Shown piece after piece: positions 40,701 through 48,100 of a DNA stretch of 64,000 nt (position 1 is the first letter of the stretch; each line of letters begins with the position of its first letter). The DNA is from Apostichopus japonicus (taxonomy: Eukaryota > Echinodermata > Holothuroidea > Aspidochirotida > Stichopodidae): contig NC_092574.1 in the NCBI RefSeq assembly GCF_037975245.1, positions 10,247,713 to 10,311,712 on the forward strand, written 5' to 3'. A program made the position numbers and the translations under genes. The notes beneath the pieces were generated by a model, which worked only from the letters and a program-made list of their open reading frames with translations, was not told the DNA's origin and searched no databases.

Positions 40701-43700
40701 CCCACCTCCACACACCCCACCCCTTCTTCTGTTCTTTTTCTTGCGTTCAAACATCAAAAGCCATTTCTAACTGATTCTATATTGAAAATGCATCGTGTTT
40801 GCTTTCTGGAACCAAAATGTAATCACAAATTTGCCTCTACAGCTTATTGAAAAAAAAAACTCAAATCATACAAAAGAATATTACTCTGTCAGATCAAGCT
40901 AACCGCGTCTTATCATTTATGAATATGCATTATGCCAGTTCGCTTGCCATATCATGTATTTGCATCTTCTTGCACTGTTTTCTGTGACTGCCATATATTA
41001 TTATATTTGCTTCAAGTTGGAATGCAAAATGGCAAAAATCAATCCGCCATTTTATTGCTTGTTAATATGACCATTTCTTGTTTTTCTTCTTCTTCCCCTT
41101 CTTTCTGGCGCGCGTACGTGGCGGTCGTTTTTTTTTGTGGCTATTTAATGTTTTCATGTTTAACATTTTCCAAAACGACACGGATCAATATAATAAGCTT
41201 TACAGGACGCTGCATAGGCTTCCTTATGTGTACTTTACTTGCTGGAGATAATTTGGACGACCAGAGCCTCTAAAATAATTCGTTTGAAACCTTCTAGCAA
41301 ATTTTTGGGCCAATGCCGATGCTCATTAGCATCCCGACAGTCTTTATAGTCCACTATAGTAATAGTAATAATAATAATAATTCTAATAACCAGCAGTTAT
41401 TTTTACGAAGCTTATGCGACCACAAATGTGGAAGAAACCCGCGAGGCCTTATGGAATACAATTTACACGTCAGGTGGCTTCCAATTAATTATTTTAACTC
41501 AACTTTGGCATATTTACAATTTAGAAAGTTATTGTATGTGACTTCCTTATGGCCGAATGAAATTATATATTTGGTTCTATTCTCTGTGAGGTTGTAAATG
41601 ACATTGTTGGTATTTAACGGCTATATAGCTAATAATGTAGTAAACTCGTTGAGGTTGGCATGCATTACATATGTTTAATGAGCTAAAGACGATATTAAAA
41701 TTCTCCAATAATGCCGCGGCAAGGTCAAGATAATGTTTGAAAGTAATCGATTTGCAAAACAGAATAGTCAGTCAAATTATATACGATTCGTGCAAACTTA
41801 AGAAGGTGAGTAACGTGATTTTGTTTTTTCCTCGAATTATTTGAGCTTCTAATTGTGATTGTTTTTGTTCCAATGCAGTGAAAAAGTCCCCCTTGGATGC
41901 GGTGGCTTTAGCTTACATCTCGTTAGAAGATGAGGAGGGTGATTTAAGAGACAGATTGTTACGTCCGGTTACGATCGAAATCCCTCTATCGAAATATGAA
42001 AGTAGAAGATTGAGTCATGGCGACGAAATGTCAGCTTGGAGATATAACGAAGTACAAGGTACTGCAAAAATTCAACCGGGCTTCCCGGAGAATGTCCAGG
42101 TTTTGTTATCGTTATTCTAGTATTGTTCGAATGTGTTAGCTTGTGCATCAATTGTCAATTGAACTGATCGTGTGGAAAGGTAAAATGTTTGTTTAATGTG
42201 TATGATCTCATATGTAATAATACTATTTTTGCATTATAAGTAATTTCGCCCCAATCATACTTAACTCGCTGTGAGGTTCGATGGTTGTTACGGTATAAGA
42301 AGGGTGGAAATATGTCGACTTGCTTAAGTCGACTTGTTCTGTCGACTTGCTCAAGTCGACTTGTTCAGTTTCTTATGGTAAACTCGTGAACGAGGACGAG
42401 GAGAGAAGTAACATAATTCTTTAAACACATAAACCTCCTTTCGACAATAAATGTCTTATATAGTTAACCACGGTCTCTCACGAAATGTGAACAAGTATCC
42501 TCCCCATCCATATATTGTTTCATATTCTTCAATTTTCGACATTAGTTCAAAAACTAAAATCATCGAGGAATTCAAATCCTTTTCAACAGTGCAGTTTTAT
42601 GTCAAACGAATTAGAAGGAGGTACAAACTCAAAGGGACAATTATAGGACATGAAGTCCATGTTGTTACTAGAACAAATAAAAATATACATGTTATGATTT
42701 TGACATCTTCATGGCAGATTTTTCCATGCAGGATCTTTTTTCTAAAGAACGTCCTTTATTGGCTATAGCCGACAACCCCTAACCTTTAAATCCCTGCTCA
42801 CGTTCCCCACCCCATCCCCTCTCCCCCGCTCCACTACAACTCCCTGACAAGACGCCCAAAGGTAAGCATACTTGAGAAAAACCCAGATGTCAAATTTAAA
42901 TTGTTTCTTCTTTTTTTTTTTGATATCACGCACCAGGTTTCCCCCTCCCCACACCAGTTATCGCATTCACTCTCCCCTCTCCTTAATTGTAACAACTCTA
43001 TCGTTGGTGTATCTCTGATGTTGTATGTATGTGAGAACGGTAACTATGTCGGCCAGACGAGTTCCAAATTCAGTGAAACATTCAACAACCATACAAACAA
43101 ATAGCAATGTATATATATTATAGTGTGTCAAGGTGTCTGTGTTTCTTGTAATTCTGTTATAGTTATGTTACCAACCACACATATCTGCTATGATTTCTAC
43201 CCAACAGGACTCTGGAGCTACGCAGGCGTCGGTGATATACGGAGTCTTCCAGGGGACCCAAGCCGTTTGATTTTTGTTTTCGAAACAAGAAATCTAGGGT
43301 GGATAGCCGCGGGGAGTCTCGCTCAGAATTTGAAAGAAATACCAGTTTATACATGTTCAGATGATGAGTGTAGTAAACGGGTCCCGCATGTCCCACTGTG
43401 GTAAGTACTGTGTGAACGTTTAAGATAGTAAATATGACGATTACTCCATTTTTTCAGCTTCATCGAGATACGTGGATATATGGAAGATGAGTTTTCACAT
43501 GTGCTGATATTACTTGTTCTTCATTTAAGTAAACGCATGTCCTCATATCTTAAGTGACCCGATTTTAATTTCAAAAGTGAATTAAAAGTCCAATATTTTG
43601 ATATTTCCACTCAGTTCCTAAATCTCTACTTATGATGCTACACACTATCAAAAGTGTCCGGAGGCCACAACGTGTTGAGGATTGAATCGAGCGATTTTAG

Positions 43701-45153
43701 TTACTTACTCATGAATATTCATTGAGGAATAAAATCTAGGCAAAATGCCTTCAGTTTGATAATCTGTGAAATGGTCAAACTGGAAAAATATGCCGACCGA
43801 ACTTAAGAAAGCTGCTCAATAAATTATGCCATTTCGTTATCAAAGAAGGGACAGATATCGCAGTCAAGTAACCACTGAAGGTCACCAATCGTGCATAAAT
43901 GTGCATTCCACATGCTTAACTAACAGACATATATATGTACATTAAACTTGAACATCTTGAATATCGAAACCAAAATGTGAACATGTGAACCGTACTCATT
44001 TTTCCATATCATATTGCTATTAGTATGACTATGCCATATCAATAAAACACGTTTGATAAAGAAATCATCGTCTTTAATCGAACTTGAACGTGGAGTCACC
44101 CATTTAAGAATTAGTTCTTTATTAGGTTTATATATGGTTAGGCCATTAAGGTATGGCTGTCCTTAGAGAAAATGGTTGAACAGAAATGATTCCAACTCAG
44201 TGAATCACCTAAATGAGAGAAACAGAAGTACTTGACCGGGTATTAAAGTCACCACTTGAATATACAGGTAATAATCGATGTTACAAATCACCAGTAAACT
44301 TGAGCACCTGTGAAAAATACATGATTGTATGTCACAAGTATAACCGAAAACAAAGAAATACAAAGAAAAACAAAATCGGATCATTCAGCTGCAATTACAT
44401 ATCGTCTGGAAAAATTGTTTGACCTTCGGGTGGTGTCATCGACCACAATATTGATTTTTGCATATCCAATAGCAAAAAATGATAAAATCGTGAAATTTTT
44501 TTTTATCTAAAAAGAGGCTACTACAACAGAACTTAAAAAAAAGAGGTTAGTCAGGTGTAATAATTGACCCTCACCTATTACTTTGACCATTAAAGAGCAT
44601 TAATAATATAATGGCTCGGATATTGATTTGACGCTGTATCCATGCCATTCACTAATTCGGTTTCTCGTATGAGTTCTCTGTTTAGAATTGATAAAAGGAA
44701 AAGAAAAAACAAAGCGCTTCAGTAATGTCTTTCTTTATAACCCACGGTTTCAATGGGACCTCCAATAAATTGTATTGATATTTAGGAAGTATAAATTATA
44801 GAGGTCAGTGATTTTTTTACCTTCACACCCCCACAAATATCGGTATTGCGTGAAAATGTCCATCCTAAATGTTTCCGATTAGTCCTATAAATTACATATA
44901 TTTATATATACAATATACTTGTACTTCCAGTACATGTTCTTCAAAGGGTTTTAGCTCTCTCAAATGTGATATTTTTGGAGGCAATATCACTTATCTCTTT
45001 GCAATATATATATATATAATATATTTATAATAATATATGTATAATAATATATGTATAATATATCTATAATAATTTATATATATATACATATATTATATAT
45101 ATATATATAATTATACATATATTATATTATATATATACACTATATATATATAT

Positions 45154-45194
<41 letters not shown>

Positions 45195-48100
45195 TATAAA
45201 TATCTATATAAATTGATGGCTTCTCAATGAGGGCTTTAATTTTAATGTTAAACTGTTGTTTAACAAATTATAAAAACTCAATCAAACCATGTTCTTCTAA
45301 CTTAATATTAAACAACAAATTATTCTTGGATAAAGTTCAACATTAATTGTCCTTGACATTTTTGTACCACATTATAAACATGTTATAAACATGTTATTTT
45401 AGGCCATGAAAGTCTTCGATTTATTCACTGATGTTTGGTTGCATCTGAGGAACAAACCTAATGGTTTGTGTCCTAGATTGTATGGCTGTATGACTGTTTT
45501 TTTAGAGATACAACCTTGATTTATAGCAGTGGGTTTTTTTTTAATTTTGTAACAAACTGAGTTATATTGAAAATAATTTGGGTCCTGAAGTCATCCTTAA
45601 AAAATATTCAACTAAATACATATCGGTAAATACTTGAAATACAAATGAGCTATGTTGCATCTGTTACATTTGTCATTTCTTAGTATATGCTGTTGTAAAG
45701 CTGTATGTGATGGCACAACCCTTTCTTCATTGTTTTGATTCCCTTTAGCTATCTGTGTAGGTTCTACTTAAACTGTACTCGACTTCGTATGAACACTTGC
45801 CTTCACACATAGGTTATGGTGCATATATTTAATATTAACTCATATAGCTATGTAATTCAAACAGAGTCCAAACAATCAAGCAACCAAATGGAATGAAACA
45901 TATATTTTTTCCCCCTCTCTCTGATGACGCACAGGTTACATGGTTTGGACTCTGTGTACTCTGAGCAAGTTCTAACCGATGATCAAGGTCAAGGGTTAAT
46001 CGTTGTCAGGCAAGGTAGTAAATTTACTCTGGAACACCGTTGCAATGGGAAATCTAAAAATTTCCACGTCACCTCTGACGTCAAAGAAATTAATATAACC
46101 ATTCATGGTGAGTAATATATTTTGTTATATTTACCGAAACCGTAACTTTTAATCTATAGTTCTTTAGCATTGACGACACACACAAGACATTAAAAGTTGT
46201 TATTAGCACAACCTTCCATGTAGACTAAACCTTACATTTACATCACTCCTCACTAAGCTGTCGCCTAAACATACGAACTACGATCTACCGTAGTCTAAGA
46301 ACTTGTAGCATTCATGCACTGCGCCCTCAATTACCCTCTCTAAGGTCACTTTTCAAGTCTCCAAATTCTTCCGAATCTCCCATTCAGAAGTCTTTACACA
46401 CGTGTTACTAATGATGACCTTTGAACCTGTCAATGCTATCGATCATGCGGATAGGGATAGGCACAGCGTTCAAAGCTTTCGGCCCACAATAGGGAGAAGC
46501 TCTAGTACTTTTTTAAGAAAAGTCACCCAAGGAAGAACCTGGGCATGAAAACCAAACGACCGAACGACTGATCCGCTCTCAACCCCAGTCCCCTTGCATC
46601 GGGACTGTGACTGTGTGATCATCGTCGGGTGTGTATCACCATTCCCCTCGAAAGGGAACAGATACTACACATGATCTTTGCCAAAAGGCCGAGAAGGCTA
46701 TAGTACCAATTCTGCTGCGTACCTGTGGTACAATATGTAACAGGGAAGCCGGGCGAGAAACAATTATAAGGTTCTTAGGGTAACCAGAAGCAGCATTGTG
46801 AACACAATTATTGACAAACAACAGGAATTTCAAAGGAATATGCTACTGTACGTTATTAATAATACATGTATGGAAGTTTTGATAAAGTCCCCTTGATTTT
46901 TGCAGACCTAGTTGTGTAGAGACAGACCACGTTCTTTTACTTTTCAGTCATTTTACTCAAGGAATCACGGGGCTGCGAGTGAAAAAGTTCATATAACGTA
47001 CTACTTATTACAATCCATTTGCATACATTTTGTGTTTATATCTGAACATCAGTTAAAGTAATTATCAAGAAGTCAAAACCATTAAAAGAGGAAATTATTC
47101 AAATAAATGTTCAGTTCAAAATTGTCAAGCTATTACTGTGATATGTCTGTGTAGAGTCATAACGCAATATGCCCCATGCCTCGCGAATGAGAGGGATGTG
47201 TTTATTTCGGTCAATTGAGAATTTATATTGTCTCCTCACAAAATGCTAATATTTTGTGCAATAAAAAGAGGTAAGTGACCGCTGGAAAACACGACTGCAC
47301 ACCTGCTTAGGTTGCTCGCCTCCCTCGAAGTGCATCCGATTATGGAAGTAGCCCGTGATCAGATTATTTCCAAGTGAAAAAACATTAAACATTAAATCAA
47401 ATCGTGTCATGAAAGTTCAAGTGTTGTCCTGCGTTCGATAGGAACTAAAAACGAAGGCTTCTGAATATTACTGATCAAAAAAAAAATGGGAAACCCAACA
47501 GAAATTCCCCTAAATATTTTCCCGAAATGAAGGTAAATGAGTATTGAATGATTTATTCCGGTTCTTAACTATTCGTCGCCATCAGACATCTTCTCATATA
47601 GCATATAATATATTATGAAATACACGTTCAACACAATATTGGATTTAAAAAATAAACTCGACCAGGCCATTCAAGCGAATGTAAAGATACATTTACATGG
47701 TATTTTAAGATCGATTAACTCGCAAAATACACTAAAAGTAATTCACATATAGCTAGTTCTAGAGCTTGCCCGATATTTTTCTGGCAAGTATACATTTAAA
47801 ATCTCCAAAGTATTGCACAAATACAAATAGTAATAACACCGGAGTCTATTATTCCAAAAAAAGAATGTTACTACTGGTATCGTGCAGTGACGTGTGTCAT
47901 TGGTGGGGAGGGGAGGGGGTGGCACTTTTCACCGTTAGTCGCGGTAAAATGGTTGAGTCCTCCGCTTGTTAGCCTACATTCCCCCTTTAGCAACTTTATT
48001 CTAAATTTAAGAGTATACTATTTGTTAACAAATCTTTGCGTACACATCAAATTATAGACCTAATCCGTGGTCTAAATCTGTCTCCCAATTCGCCTTTGAT

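Noticed and set aside
42059-42120. Exon 11 read-through to the stop at 42120 as the gene's real end
   Set aside because: The following exon restores a family-like GLWSYAGVG sequence in the correct phase, and exons 12-14 continue the frame.
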